From MFD02979-c5 sp963705385 (GTDB taxonomy: Bacteria; Bacteroidota; Bacteroidia; Cytophagales; Amoebophilaceae), in assembly GCA_963705385.1 (NCBI GenBank), contig OY970075.1:1-64000 (forward strand): a DNA stretch of 64,000 nt. The letters are read 5' to 3'. Shown one piece after another: positions 45,111-54,641 of the stretch. The position numbers and the translations under genes are program-made. Position 1 is the stretch's first letter; each line of letters opens with the position of its first letter. The notes below the pieces were generated by a model. The model was not told the origin of the DNA, did no database searches, and worked only from the letters and a program-made list of their open reading frames with translations.

Positions 45111-45468
45111 CCCCAGCCCCTCCTTTGCAGAAGAGGAGTAACACCGCTGCTCCTCTTTTGCAGGAGAGAAGCCTGAATATCCTGCCCTTGGGAGTGCGAC
45201 TCATATCTTTTCCTTAGCTGGACGCTACTAAGCGCTTACTGCCTAAGATGAGTCAATAACTCCTAAATTATCCTTCCTTGGCGCGGAATATGGGTTTTTA
45301 CCAACTGAGGAGAGGAAAAGATTTTTAGCCATGTTTTTGATCCTTTCCCTGGTCTTTGCGACAAGCACACAACCAGCGAGATTGGGTATCATGCTGAAGG
45401 GGCAAGCACGTTTATACAAGAGGAAGCCTGGCCCTCAAATTCTGTAGCAGCTACAGAATTCTATGGTG
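45111..45468. other. Intergenic gap between DUF559 and cdaA
   Basis: These 358 bp include short inverted stretches of CCCCTCCTTTGCAGAAGAGG type near 45115-45170 and the terminator-like palindrome at 45438-45460. No gene is recognisable. Confidence 0.45.
45438..45460 (-). terminator. Perfect inverted repeat after cdaA
   Basis: AATTCTGTAGC and GCTACAGAATT flank a single A, forming a hairpin just 8 bp beyond the cdaA stop codon. It could act as a terminator for cdaA, although there is no obvious T run. Confidence 0.5.
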
Positions 45469-46275
45469 TCAGTGTTTGCGCTTACCTTGTAAATAGGCAT
45501 TCAGGGCAGCCCTAATTTCTTGAATAGAAAGGTTGTGGGCCAAAGTACCGTTGCGTGCTATTGAGATTTGTCCTGTCTCTTCTGAGACTACCAAGACTAA
45601 GGTGTTGGTCACTTCTGACATGCCGATCGCTGCCCGGTGCCTGAGCCCAAACTGTGAAGGCAAGCCCTGCTGGTCTGTCACAGGTAAAATACACCTGGCT
45701 GCCACAACTTTGCCATTGTGAATAATAACTCCGCCGTCGTGTAAAGGACTTTGTTTGTTGAAAATCGCTATCAGCAGCCGTTTGGAGACTACTGCTCCGA
45801 TGAGGTCCCCAGATTCTTGGTAGAACTTCAGGTCATCTTCGTTAGACAGAACAATGAGTACACCTGTATTGCTTCCAGCTAGGGCTTTGGCTGCTTCTAC
45901 AATAGGGGTAATATCTATTTCCGCCTTGGAAGCTTTTTTGTTCCAGGGTAGCCGATTCAACAACTCATTACCGCCTGAGGTTGTGGTGCCTCCAATCAGG
46001 AAAAGAAACTTTCTAATCTCCTGCTGAAAGAGAATGACCGCTGCCAATACCCCTACCTCCATAAACCTTCCCAAAATAGCAGTCAATAGCTCCATCCCTG
46101 ATGCCTTCACCACGAGGTAAGCAAGATAAAGCAATAAGAACCCGACGAAGACTTGAACCGCCATGCTGCCCTCGATCAATTTGTAGACCTGGTAAAGTAA
46201 CAGGCTTACCAAAAGGACATCTATGAAGTCTTCTAGGCCAACGTCTAAAAATGCTATGTTAAGCGCTAAGCTCAA
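45469..46275 (-). CDS. cdaA: Diadenylate cyclase CdaA
   Basis: This 268-residue protein has three N-terminal membrane helices and a DAC domain. The substrate motifs are SPLHDGGVII (about residue 180, where most CdaA have DGA) and GLRHRAAIG. It makes c-di-AMP, a messenger controlling osmolyte and cell-wall balance. In many Bacteroidota folP precedes it and DUF1599 lies divergent; here DUF1599 is present but folP is not. Confidence 0.92.
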   Translation of the reverse strand: MSLALNIAFLDVGLEDFIDVLLVSLLLYQVYKLIEGSMAVQVFVGFLLLYLAYLVVKASGMELLTAILGRFMEVGVLAAVILFQQEIRKFLFLIGGTTTSGGNELLNRLPWNKKASKAEIDITPIVEAAKALAGSNTGVLIVLSNEDDLKFYQESGDLIGAVVSKRLLIAIFNKQSPLHDGGVIIHNGKVVAARCILPVTDQQGLPSQFGLRHRAAIGMSEVTNTLVLVVSEETGQISIARNGTLAHNLSIQEIRAALNAYLQGKRKH

Positions 46276-46691
46276 TTGTAATTTTTTTTATCAATTTTTA
46301 AATAATTCTAGGATGCTTTAGTGAGGCAGGTGCTGTAAAGCAAAGAAGCTGTACGTTTACCCTTATACCACTACACAGTTTCCTAAAAGCCATTATTCTT
46401 GACGCAGCAAGTGGTTTTGCAAGGCTTGAATTCCAGAGCTGCCCATGTGAAAAGGCTATTTCAGGGCCGGAAAATAACTTATTTAGTGTAATATTGCATC
46501 ATGAATCTGATTGTTTTTCTTAAGAAAACATTCACTTACCCAGCTACTAAGGCATACCAGTCCTGATTTTGTAATAGCTAGTTTGCAAAGGGACTGTTTT
46601 CGTTTGCTCCACCGTTGTATAACTGCATTCTTGAGGAAAAAATTCTATCTTTTAGCTTGTCAATGAACCTATGCAAACCTGCTATTAAACA
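46276..46691. other. Intergenic gap between cdaA and DUF1599
   Basis: In many Bacteroidota folP sits here. I see no folP motifs in this 416-bp gap, so it has probably been deleted. The region is A+T-rich and should hold the divergent promoters of cdaA and the DUF1599 gene. Confidence 0.4.
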
Positions 46692-47240
46692 GTGTATCAA
46701 GATACAATAGCGCAATACAAGGCCGTGATCAAGGCCTGCCAAACAGTTTTTGAAAAGAAGACCAAAGACTATGGGACCGCCTGGAGGATCTTGCGTTTGC
46801 CTTCTATGACAGATCAGATTATGATCAAAGCCCGGCGGATTAGGGCCATTCAAGAACAAAATACACAGCGTGTAGAAGAGGGTATGGCCACAGAATTAAT
46901 CGGTATTGTCAACTATAGCGTCATGGCACTGATGCAAATAGCCTTGAAAGACGACGAACGCATGGAGCTTGTCTATGACGAGCTAGCGCCCTTGTACAAT
47001 GCAAGCATTGCTAGTACTGCTGCGCTACTCAGTGACAAGAACCACGACTACCAAGAAGCTTGGCGAGCAATGCGGTTGAGTTCTATCATAGACATTATTT
47101 TAATGAAGCTCTTGCGCATTAAACGCATTGAAGACAACCAAGGAGCCACCTTGGCTTCTGAAGGAGTAGAGGCCAATTACCAAGACATTGTCAATTATGC
47201 AGTGTTTTCCCTCATCAAGTTAGGACATGTGGGGCAGTAA
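46692..47240 (+). CDS. DUF1599 family protein
   Basis: This 182-residue protein contains two copies of the DUF1599 module: KKTKDYGTAWRILRLPSMTD in the first half and DKNHDYQEAWRAMRLSSIID in the second, each followed by a Met/Arg-rich helix and a VNYxV segment. It is a Bacteroidota-specific family of unknown function with a nucleotide-pyrophosphohydrolase-like look. The start is GTG at 46692; it overlaps the next gene by 14 bp. Confidence 0.88.
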   Translation: MYQDTIAQYKAVIKACQTVFEKKTKDYGTAWRILRLPSMTDQIMIKARRIRAIQEQNTQRVEEGMATELIGIVNYSVMALMQIALKDDERMELVYDELAPLYNASIASTAALLSDKNHDYQEAWRAMRLSSIIDIILMKLLRIKRIEDNQGATLASEGVEANYQDIVNYAVFSLIKLGHVGQ

Positions 47241-48327
47241 AAATGTCAACCTTTTTACCAGCACAATAGTAGGGTTAACCTTTGTGTTTTCAGGCATGGC
47301 CAAACTCAATGACCCGCTAGGGTTTGCTGACAAGATAGAAGAGTATTTGCATGTGTTTGCCAACCAATTCAGTACCAGGTTCTTGTTGTTGCTGCCTTAC
47401 ACATTAGTGCTTGCCGTGCTCATGGCTACCCTAGAGTTTGTATTAGGGACCTCACTGATTGTCCATTTTCAGCTTCTATGGACCTTAAGGGCCTTATTGT
47501 TGCTTATGCTTTTCTTTACTGGTTTAACGCTTTATACAGCTACCTTTACACAGGTAGCTAGCTGCGGGTGTTTTGGAGACGCACTTTCTTTGACGCCCTG
47601 GCAATCTTTTGGCAAAAGTGTGTTGTTACTGCTCTTGCTTGGATGGCTTTACTGGCAAAAAAGCAATGGCGAAGCAAGCAACCTAACAGGTTATTACTGG
47701 ATAGCTACTGCTTTGTTGTTTGCTTTGGGACTGAGCTGGTATACCATCCACCATTTGCCTGTGATTGACTTTCAGGCCTATAAAGTGGGCAATAATTTGG
47801 CACAGCTTACCCAACCTAGTGCACCGCTCCACTATGTTTATGTGGTAGAAAAGGAAGGAAGGATCACCGAAACCGACCACTACCCTGAAGGAACTGGATA
47901 CAGGCTTGTAGCAACCCGATTGACTAATCCAGACAACATGCCTGCGATCACTACCTTTAACCTATGGCGCGGCGCTAACGATTGTACAGCAGCGCTACTG
48001 GCAGGCGACAAGCTACTGATTATTGCGCAACATCCTACGCTGCCAGAGGCTCCCAAGCTCTTCAAGCTGCAATTGCTCGTTAAGCAGCTCAACGAGGCTG
48101 TGCAACCTATCTTTGTTGCTACTTCCAGTGCCCAAGATGTACAAGATGTAGCAGAGGCTTTACAGCTGCCACTCCACCTAGCAGCTGCTACGCTACTAAA
48201 AACTATGCTCAGGGCTAAGTTGGGCTTGCTGTTGTTAAGTGATGGAGTAATTGTAGGAAAATGGCACTACAATGATTTAGACCATGCCCATAAAGCCCTC
48301 AAAAAGCTTGGTTTATCAAAGCAGTAG
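47227..48327 (+). CDS. DoxX/MauE-like membrane protein (BT_3928 type)
   Basis: This 366-residue protein has four or five membrane helices in the first 185 residues, including the FVFSGMAKLNDPLGFADKIE start typical of Bacteroidota DoxX-like proteins and a CGCFGD loop, followed by a soluble C-terminal domain. In other Bacteroidota it sits between the DUF1599 gene and tpiA. Here tpiA does not follow. Confidence 0.82.
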   Translation: MWGSKNVNLFTSTIVGLTFVFSGMAKLNDPLGFADKIEEYLHVFANQFSTRFLLLLPYTLVLAVLMATLEFVLGTSLIVHFQLLWTLRALLLLMLFFTGLTLYTATFTQVASCGCFGDALSLTPWQSFGKSVLLLLLLGWLYWQKSNGEASNLTGYYWIATALLFALGLSWYTIHHLPVIDFQAYKVGNNLAQLTQPSAPLHYVYVVEKEGRITETDHYPEGTGYRLVATRLTNPDNMPAITTFNLWRGANDCTAALLAGDKLLIIAQHPTLPEAPKLFKLQLLVKQLNEAVQPIFVATSSAQDVQDVAEALQLPLHLAAATLLKTMLRAKLGLLLLSDGVIVGKWHYNDLDHAHKALKKLGLSKQ

Positions 48328-48648
48328 CGTTTTGGAGCGTCTATCGTTAGGGTACAAAGGCTTATGCTGGTGGTGCTACGAGGCTTTTGAGGAGCAAGCA
48401 TACTGCAGAGGGAGGTATATCGACACTGATAATAATTGTATCTATAAAACGCTGGTGCACTTCTGGCGAGCGGTCCACGTCTACCAAGCACAAGGAAGTT
48501 GGATACAATTGCATGCTTATGCCGAAAAATTTCCACAAAAGTCCAAGTGATGCATCTGTAGGGATACAGTTGGATGACAAATATTTAGCCTGTAATTTTA
48601 CAATTGGGTTATTAGCCCATATTTTTTAGTATCACAAAAACTTAGTTT
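48328..48648. other. Intergenic gap after the DoxX-like gene
   Basis: These 321 bp contain short open frames on both strands but none I can assign. tpiA, expected here by synteny, is not visible even as a fossil. Confidence 0.4.
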
Positions 48649-50436
48649 ATGGCCATTATCAACACAATACGCACTCATTCAGGCCTTGTAGTAGGCCTCG
48701 TAATAAGCGGACTCATCTTATTCCTTATTGGAGGAGACATAATGCGACTAGGCCCTATGCTATCTGGCAAGCACCGCACAGAGGTAGGAGAAATAGCAGG
48801 CCAAAAGGTCAGCGTTCAAACTTACCAAAACCAAATAGAACAGCTACGCCAGCAAATCCCTCCACAAACTATGCGAACTATAAAAGATGCTCTTGTAAGA
48901 GATCAGGCTTGGAGACAGCTTATCATGCAAACTACTTGTCAAAAAGAGTATGATGCGCTGGGGCTTACTGTTAGCGAAGATGAGTTGGTGGATATGGTAC
49001 AAGGTGAGCATATTTACCCTGAGTTAAAAGCATTTTTTACAGATCCTGAAACTCAAAAATTCGATAAGCAGCGCTTGGTAAAACACCTGCAAGCGTTAGC
49101 ACAATTGCCAGAAGCGCAGCAAGCCCAGTGGCGTAACTTTGAAAACGCGCTTTCTGACTTGAGAAAACGCGAAAAGTTTTTTCAACTCATGCAACAAAGT
49201 GCATGGACCACTGACCTAGAAGCAAAAGCTAAGGATGAAGCAGCCAATACCACCCTACACATTAAATGCCTTTACGTTCCTTACTATACACGTCCAGATG
49301 ATGAGGTGCAAGTCACAGAGGCAATGCTCAAGGACTACTTGGCAGTACACAAAAGTGCCTATCAGATAGAAGAAAGCAGAAGTATAAAGTACCTGAATTT
49401 TCCTATCACCCCTACCCAGGAAGATGAGCAAGCCTTTTCCGAAGCGCTTCAAGCCCTTAAAAACGCTTTCGTAGAGACCAGAGATGACCGTACCTTTGCT
49501 AAAACCAACACTGACGGAGCGCCCTTGCTCAGTTATTTTAACCTTACAGCTGAACAACTCCCTAGTACCTTGCTCCAACAAAAAGCCGGGCTGAGCAAAG
49601 GTTTGGTAGTAGGTCCTGTCCAAGAAGGCGACCTACACAAGCTCTACAAAGTAGTTGCGATCAACCCCAAGGCAGCCAAGCAATACGAAATAGCCATCAT
49701 TGAAAAGCGGCTGGTGCCAGGTGAGCAGGCTAAGGACCAAGTATTTAGAAAAGCTGATTATTGCGCCAGTGCTATCAAGAATGTGATACAACTAGAGGAC
49801 TATGCAGCCCAAGAGGGGTTCAACATCTATGACGCCCAAGTAGGCAAAAATGATACACAAGTAGGGGGCTTCTCCAACGCTAGGGAGCTTGTGCGGTGGC
49901 TTTATAACGATGCTGCCGTAGGGCAAGTATCTCCAGTCTTTGAGCTAGAAAACAATTACGTAATAGCTGTTATGGCTGAGCACGTGCCCCAAGGAACTGC
50001 TCCGTTGAAGCAAGTGCGCAATGAGATCGCCCTTAAGGTAAGAAATGAAGACAAAGGAAAAGCCATCATGGCCCAGCTTAAGGCACTAGCCGGAAAAACC
50101 TTAGAAGAAAAAGCAGCTCAGTACGGCCAGGAAGCTAGGATCATAGAAGTGAAGCAGTTATATTTTGATGAGAATACAATTAAAAGCGCAGGCATGGCTA
50201 GAAAAGCTGTGGGCGCTGCTTTTGCTTTGCAACAAGGAGAGCAAACCACAGTGGCCGATGAAAATGGCATCTTGGTCGTCGAATTAGTAGCTAAAAACAC
50301 AACAGAACCTACAGAAGATACAGTTGCACACAAACAGAGCTTGGCACAGCTGGAAAAAATTAAGCAGCCTTATTACGTCCTAGAAAGCATGCAAGAGCTC
50401 GCTAAGGTCAAAGATTATAGATACAGGTTCTATTAG
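48649..50436 (+). CDS. PpiD/SurA-like periplasmic chaperone
   Basis: This 595-residue protein has an N-terminal membrane anchor (VVGLVISGLILFLIGGDIM) and a SurA_N/PpiD-type helical chaperone domain (EIAGQKVSVQTYQNQIEQLR and following). Bacteroidota homologues are usually longer and carry a parvulin PPIase domain with a typical HILI motif; I cannot find that motif here. A C-terminal segment near 440-500 is PpiD-like. It probably helps fold exported proteins without isomerase activity. Confidence 0.8.
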   Translation: MAIINTIRTHSGLVVGLVISGLILFLIGGDIMRLGPMLSGKHRTEVGEIAGQKVSVQTYQNQIEQLRQQIPPQTMRTIKDALVRDQAWRQLIMQTTCQKEYDALGLTVSEDELVDMVQGEHIYPELKAFFTDPETQKFDKQRLVKHLQALAQLPEAQQAQWRNFENALSDLRKREKFFQLMQQSAWTTDLEAKAKDEAANTTLHIKCLYVPYYTRPDDEVQVTEAMLKDYLAVHKSAYQIEESRSIKYLNFPITPTQEDEQAFSEALQALKNAFVETRDDRTFAKTNTDGAPLLSYFNLTAEQLPSTLLQQKAGLSKGLVVGPVQEGDLHKLYKVVAINPKAAKQYEIAIIEKRLVPGEQAKDQVFRKADYCASAIKNVIQLEDYAAQEGFNIYDAQVGKNDTQVGGFSNARELVRWLYNDAAVGQVSPVFELENNYVIAVMAEHVPQGTAPLKQVRNEIALKVRNEDKGKAIMAQLKALAGKTLEEKAAQYGQEARIIEVKQLYFDENTIKSAGMARKAVGAAFALQQGEQTTVADENGILVVELVAKNTTEPTEDTVAHKQSLAQLEKIKQPYYVLESMQELAKVKDYRYRFY

Positions 50437-50522
50437 TCGTTTTCTCATTGGTCATCCATTTGTTGGTTGTTGCCTGTTGAATCGCCAAGAAGATAGTTCA
50501 GTGACACAATAATCAACTAAAA

Positions 50523-52784
50523 ATGGACCTAGGTCACCTCAACGAAGTACAAAGACAAGCAGCCATTCACACTGAGGGGCCTCATATGATCATTGCAGGC
50601 GCAGGTTCTGGAAAAACTTCCGTACTTACCCACCGCATCGCTTACTTATTGAAGGAAAAAAAGGTCGATCCTTTTCAGGTGCTAGCCCTTACATTTACCA
50701 ACAAAGCAGCCACTGTGATGCGGCAGCGCATCGAAAAGCTAGTGGGCCCAGAAGCTAAAAACCTCTGGCTAGGTACTTTTCACAGCATCTTCGTAAGGAT
50801 ATTGCGCCAAGAGGCAGGACTGCTAGGCTACCCCCTTAACTTCAGCATATATGATAGCGAAGACAGCAAATCTTTGATCAGGTCCATCATCAAAGAGATG
50901 AATTTAGACGACCAGGTGTATAAGCCTGGCCTAGTACTGGCCCGCATTTCTAGTGCTAAAAATCGGTTGATCTCTGCGCAAGGGTATGCTAACAACCCTA
51001 TCTACCAGGCAGATGATGCAAGCGCTAAAAAACCCCGCCTAGGCGAAGTATTCTTCAAGTATGCAGACCGATGCTTCAAAGCAGGGGCTATGGATTTTGA
51101 CGACCTGCTTTTCAATACTTACAGGCTTTTTAACCAACATATCAGTGTTCTCTACAAGTACCAAGAACGATTTCGCTACATCTTGATTGATGAGTTTCAG
51201 GATACCAACCTTGCGCAATATACCATCATCAAAGACCTAGCAATCCTACATAACAATATCTGCGTAGTAGGTGACGATGCCCAAAGCATCTATGCTTTTC
51301 GGGGAGCAGACATCCACAACATCTTAAATTTTGAGAAAGATTACCCGCAGCTTAACATTACTAAACTAGAGCAAAATTACCGCTCTACACAGAACATTGT
51401 CCACGCTGCCAACTCTATCATTGGCCATAACAAAGCCCAGCTCAAAAAATCCATTTGGACTGAGAATGAAGCAGGAGAGGCTTTGGGAATCATCCGAGCG
51501 GCTACTGATACGGAGGAAGGAAGGCTAGTGGCCGCTTCTATTTTTGAAGCCAGAGCCAACAAAAAACTTAAGCACAGCGACTTTTCCGTACTTTACCGCA
51601 CTAACAGTCAATCTAGGGTCATCGAGGAAGCCCTTAGAAAAATGAACCTACCTTACCGTATTGTGGGAGGCATGTCTTTCTACCAAAGAAAAGAAGTCAA
51701 GGACCTGCTTGCTTACCTACGTCTTTTGGTCAACCCCAATGACGAAGAGGCCATCAAACGAATCATCAACCTGCCCAAAAGGGGCATTGGTCCTGGTAGT
51801 GTTGATAAGATGGTCGTGGCTGCTGCTGACCATGCCATTCCCTTGTGGGAAGTGGTATGCAATGCGCAAAGCTTCTTCAACGGACGCATAGCCAGTATCA
51901 TTGAAGAATTTGCCAACATGATCCAGCACAGCTCCTTGGCGTTGCTAGAAAAAGATGCATACGAAGTTGCCAGCGACATAGCCAAACGCTCTGGACTGCT
52001 TAAAGAGCTTTATGAAGACAAAACCGTAGAAAGTCTGGGGCGCTATGAGAACGTTCAAGAGCTTTTGAATGCGATCAAAGAATTTACCGTTAACCCTGAG
52101 CATGAGGATATAAGTCTGGCTACCTTTTTACAAGAAGTGGCCCTGGTGACCAATGCTGATGAAGTAACCAAAGATGATACGGACAACAAGATCACCTTAA
52201 TGACAATCCATGCTGCCAAAGGGCTTGAGTTTGCCTACGTTTATATTGTAGGCATGGAAGAAGAACTATTTCCCTCACAATTGAGGCTAGAAAGTAGGGC
52301 AGACCTGGAAGAAGAAAGGCGCCTCTTTTACGTAGCAGTCACCCGTGCTCAACAAAAAGTTTTTCTTGCTTATGCCTTGAGTAGGTACCGCTTTGGCCGG
52401 CTCAAGCAATGCGAGCCCAGCCGCTTTATCAAAGAGATTGACCCTGCCTACTTGCAAACCAGCTCGCAATACACTGCTTATGCTGCTGATACCTCCTACG
52501 ACGGCATTGGGTATACCAACCGTTTGGTATACAAAACCAAAAAGACTTCCCGCCATTATATCCCAAAACAGGTCCAAACACCAGTTCCTGACGACTTCCA
52601 GCCTAGTGACATGGCTTTGCTCCAGGCAGGCATGCAGGTGCAGCATGCTAAATTCGGGCTAGGAACTGTCGTGCAGCTAGATACCTCAGGGGATCTACAC
52701 AAAGCTAAAATCGATTTTACCGACTTCGGAGAAAAGACTTTGTTACTTAGCTTTGCCAAGCTTAGAATTTTAGACCCCTCATAA
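50523..52784 (+). CDS. UvrD/PcrA/Rep-type DNA helicase
   Basis: This is a 753-residue superfamily 1A helicase. Motif I is AGAGSGKTSVL, motif Ia LTFTNKAA, motif II DEFQDTN, motif III GDDAQSIYAFRGAD, motif V TIHAAKGLEF and motif VI VAVTRAQ. The C-terminal tail has the Tudor-like domain (MQVQHAKFGLGTVVQLD) typical of PcrA. It acts in nucleotide excision repair, replication restart and removal of recombinases. Confidence 0.95.
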   Translation: MDLGHLNEVQRQAAIHTEGPHMIIAGAGSGKTSVLTHRIAYLLKEKKVDPFQVLALTFTNKAATVMRQRIEKLVGPEAKNLWLGTFHSIFVRILRQEAGLLGYPLNFSIYDSEDSKSLIRSIIKEMNLDDQVYKPGLVLARISSAKNRLISAQGYANNPIYQADDASAKKPRLGEVFFKYADRCFKAGAMDFDDLLFNTYRLFNQHISVLYKYQERFRYILIDEFQDTNLAQYTIIKDLAILHNNICVVGDDAQSIYAFRGADIHNILNFEKDYPQLNITKLEQNYRSTQNIVHAANSIIGHNKAQLKKSIWTENEAGEALGIIRAATDTEEGRLVAASIFEARANKKLKHSDFSVLYRTNSQSRVIEEALRKMNLPYRIVGGMSFYQRKEVKDLLAYLRLLVNPNDEEAIKRIINLPKRGIGPGSVDKMVVAAADHAIPLWEVVCNAQSFFNGRIASIIEEFANMIQHSSLALLEKDAYEVASDIAKRSGLLKELYEDKTVESLGRYENVQELLNAIKEFTVNPEHEDISLATFLQEVALVTNADEVTKDDTDNKITLMTIHAAKGLEFAYVYIVGMEEELFPSQLRLESRADLEEERRLFYVAVTRAQQKVFLAYALSRYRFGRLKQCEPSRFIKEIDPAYLQTSSQYTAYAADTSYDGIGYTNRLVYKTKKTSRHYIPKQVQTPVPDDFQPSDMALLQAGMQVQHAKFGLGTVVQLDTSGDLHKAKIDFTDFGEKTLLLSFAKLRILDPS

Positions 52785-52805
52785 AAGATCATTCGTATTA
52801 GTAGA

Positions 52806-53853
52806 TTGCTCAAAATTTGGGTGTTAGGAATGCAGTTTACAATTGGCTCATGCTATCAAGCTCCCCAGAAGACCCCTAGCTCAGCATGTGAGCACTTAAA
52901 AATAATAAAGACAGTTAGTGAGCCTTTAGTAGCACAAAGCATAGAATCTAGGCGTACTTTTTTGAAAGGCAAAGGCCAGGGAGCAAATTATACTTCCAAT
53001 GTCTTTTATATCTAAATTAGAGTAGAGTAGTACATGGGTGCTGAAATATGATCATCTTAATTCCCCAACACTCCCTAAAGAGGCTATAGAAGAAGTGCTG
53101 GCCTATGAAGTGTCAGAGTATTTAGGACTAAACTTAGTCCCAGAGACACTACTCGTAAGTTACCAAGGACAAATAGGTAACATACAACGCTACATAGGCA
53201 ACACTATTAGCAAAGGAGCTTATTAGGAACTGCTCCAAGACAAAAAAACCATACAGCGCTTAAAACTCTTTTGGTTTATCTTAGGACAATGGGATGTGTG
53301 TGAAGACAACGTGTTGTTTAAAGCTGATACAAGCCCAGTAGCCATTGACAATGGCGCAATCCTTACTCCCCAAGAAGTGGGTTACTGCGGTCAGCTTCCT
53401 TTTGTAGCTATTGGACCGTGTGTAGCACCTGATCAAGGCTCCATTAGCCTTTTTGTTGCTGGAAAGAAAGGGAAGTGAGGTGCTAGAGCAGCTTATGGGC
53501 AATGCAGTACCTGCTGTACTTTAAGAAAGGTTTTCAAAAAGGAAAATGGGTAGATTTTACATACTTTGCGAGGGGTGGACTTATTTTTAGGCAGTACCCA
53601 AGTGCCGGACAAGGATAGTCTTATAGCTAACAAAGATGGAGTGAGGGATTGCCTCAAAAGTTTGATCCATTGAACAAAGTAATGGTTGATACAATTTTCG
53701 ATGGCATTATTAGGGAGCTTGACGAACTCGCTGAGCTGTCCACATTGTATCAAAGCAACACAGTTAACAAGCCTCAAAGAGCAATTTTCTGCAGGTTTGG
53801 AACAAAGAAAGAAACTAGTTTTTGAATATTTTGCTACTATTCAAAGCCGCTAA
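52806..53853 (+). pseudogene. Broken PI3/PI4-kinase-like gene
   Basis: Fragments in successive frames read as one protein: FLKGKGQGANYTSNVFYI, then KYDHLNSPTLPKEAIEEVLA with YEVSEYLGLNLVPETLLVSY, an in-frame TAG at 53224, then FWFILGQWDVCEDNVLF and VAIDNGAILTPQEVGY, and far downstream AGLEQRKKLVFEYFATIQSR ending at 53853. The W-D...N catalytic-loop pattern and IDNG metal-binding motif resemble bacterial PI3/PI4-kinase-like proteins; bacterial members include secreted effectors. Several stops and frame changes show it is inactive. Confidence 0.6.
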
Positions 53854-54029
53854 AAAATAAGACCCAATCTATTTGCCTACCTTAGGGGCATTGCTCATCA
53901 ACACGATAATCAAGCAGGCTAGCTAGCTGAATACAATAAGTCAGACAGCGCACGCTGCTCCCCTAGGGTATTATAATCGAGCACTTGAACCCCTAAATAA
54001 TCTTACAACACAAAATATATATATATTAA

Positions 54030-54641
54030 ATGTACGACTACAACACTAACCGCAAACCCTTAATCCTAAAAGAATATGGAAGGAATGTCCAAAGGCTTGT
54101 AGAGCAAATTGATACTATTGAGGACAAAGCAGCAAGGACAAAGCAGGCCAAAGCTATTATGAAGCTAATGGCCATACTGAACGCTAGTAACAAACAGGCT
54201 ATAGAAAACCTACAAAAGCGTTGGGATGACTTGTACATCATGTCTAACTATAGCCTAGATGTGGACAGCCCTTATCCAATGCCAGAACAAGGAGCCTTAA
54301 ACAAAAAGCCCCAGCAGCTAGAATACGCAAAAAAGCCGGTCAGATTCAAGAATTATGGCCGCAACGTAGAGCGACTCATCCAAAAAGCAGTCAATGCAGA
54401 AGACCCTGAAGTGCAAGAGAAAATGGTGATTGTTATTGCCAAGCTCATGAAAACCTTTAGTAATGTGCGGAATGGTGACAACTTAGACTGTGATACAATC
54501 CTAGCTAATATCCAGCATATAACAGGGAACAAGCTCATGCTTGACTTTGAGAAAATAAAAGCTCAAAACATATTCCACGTGGCACACAAGGAAAGGAACG
54601 GAGCAAACCAAGACACTACAAATAGGAAAAAAATTACATGA
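54030..54641 (+). CDS. DUF4290 family protein
   Basis: This 203-residue protein contains the DUF4290 pattern YDYNTNRKPLILKEYGRNVQ and, in a second half, YAKKPVRFKNYGRNVERLI. It is a Bacteroidota-specific family of unknown function, almost always located just before murA, as here, with a 4-bp overlap (ATGA). The arrangement suggests co-expression with peptidoglycan synthesis. Confidence 0.9.
   Translation: MYDYNTNRKPLILKEYGRNVQRLVEQIDTIEDKAARTKQAKAIMKLMAILNASNKQAIENLQKRWDDLYIMSNYSLDVDSPYPMPEQGALNKKPQQLEYAKKPVRFKNYGRNVERLIQKAVNAEDPEVQEKMVIVIAKLMKTFSNVRNGDNLDCDTILANIQHITGNKLMLDFEKIKAQNIFHVAHKERNGANQDTTNRKKIT

Noticed and set aside
48284..48629. Overlapping short frames after the DoxX-like gene considered as a tpiA remnant
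   Set aside because: No TpiA motifs could be found in any frame.
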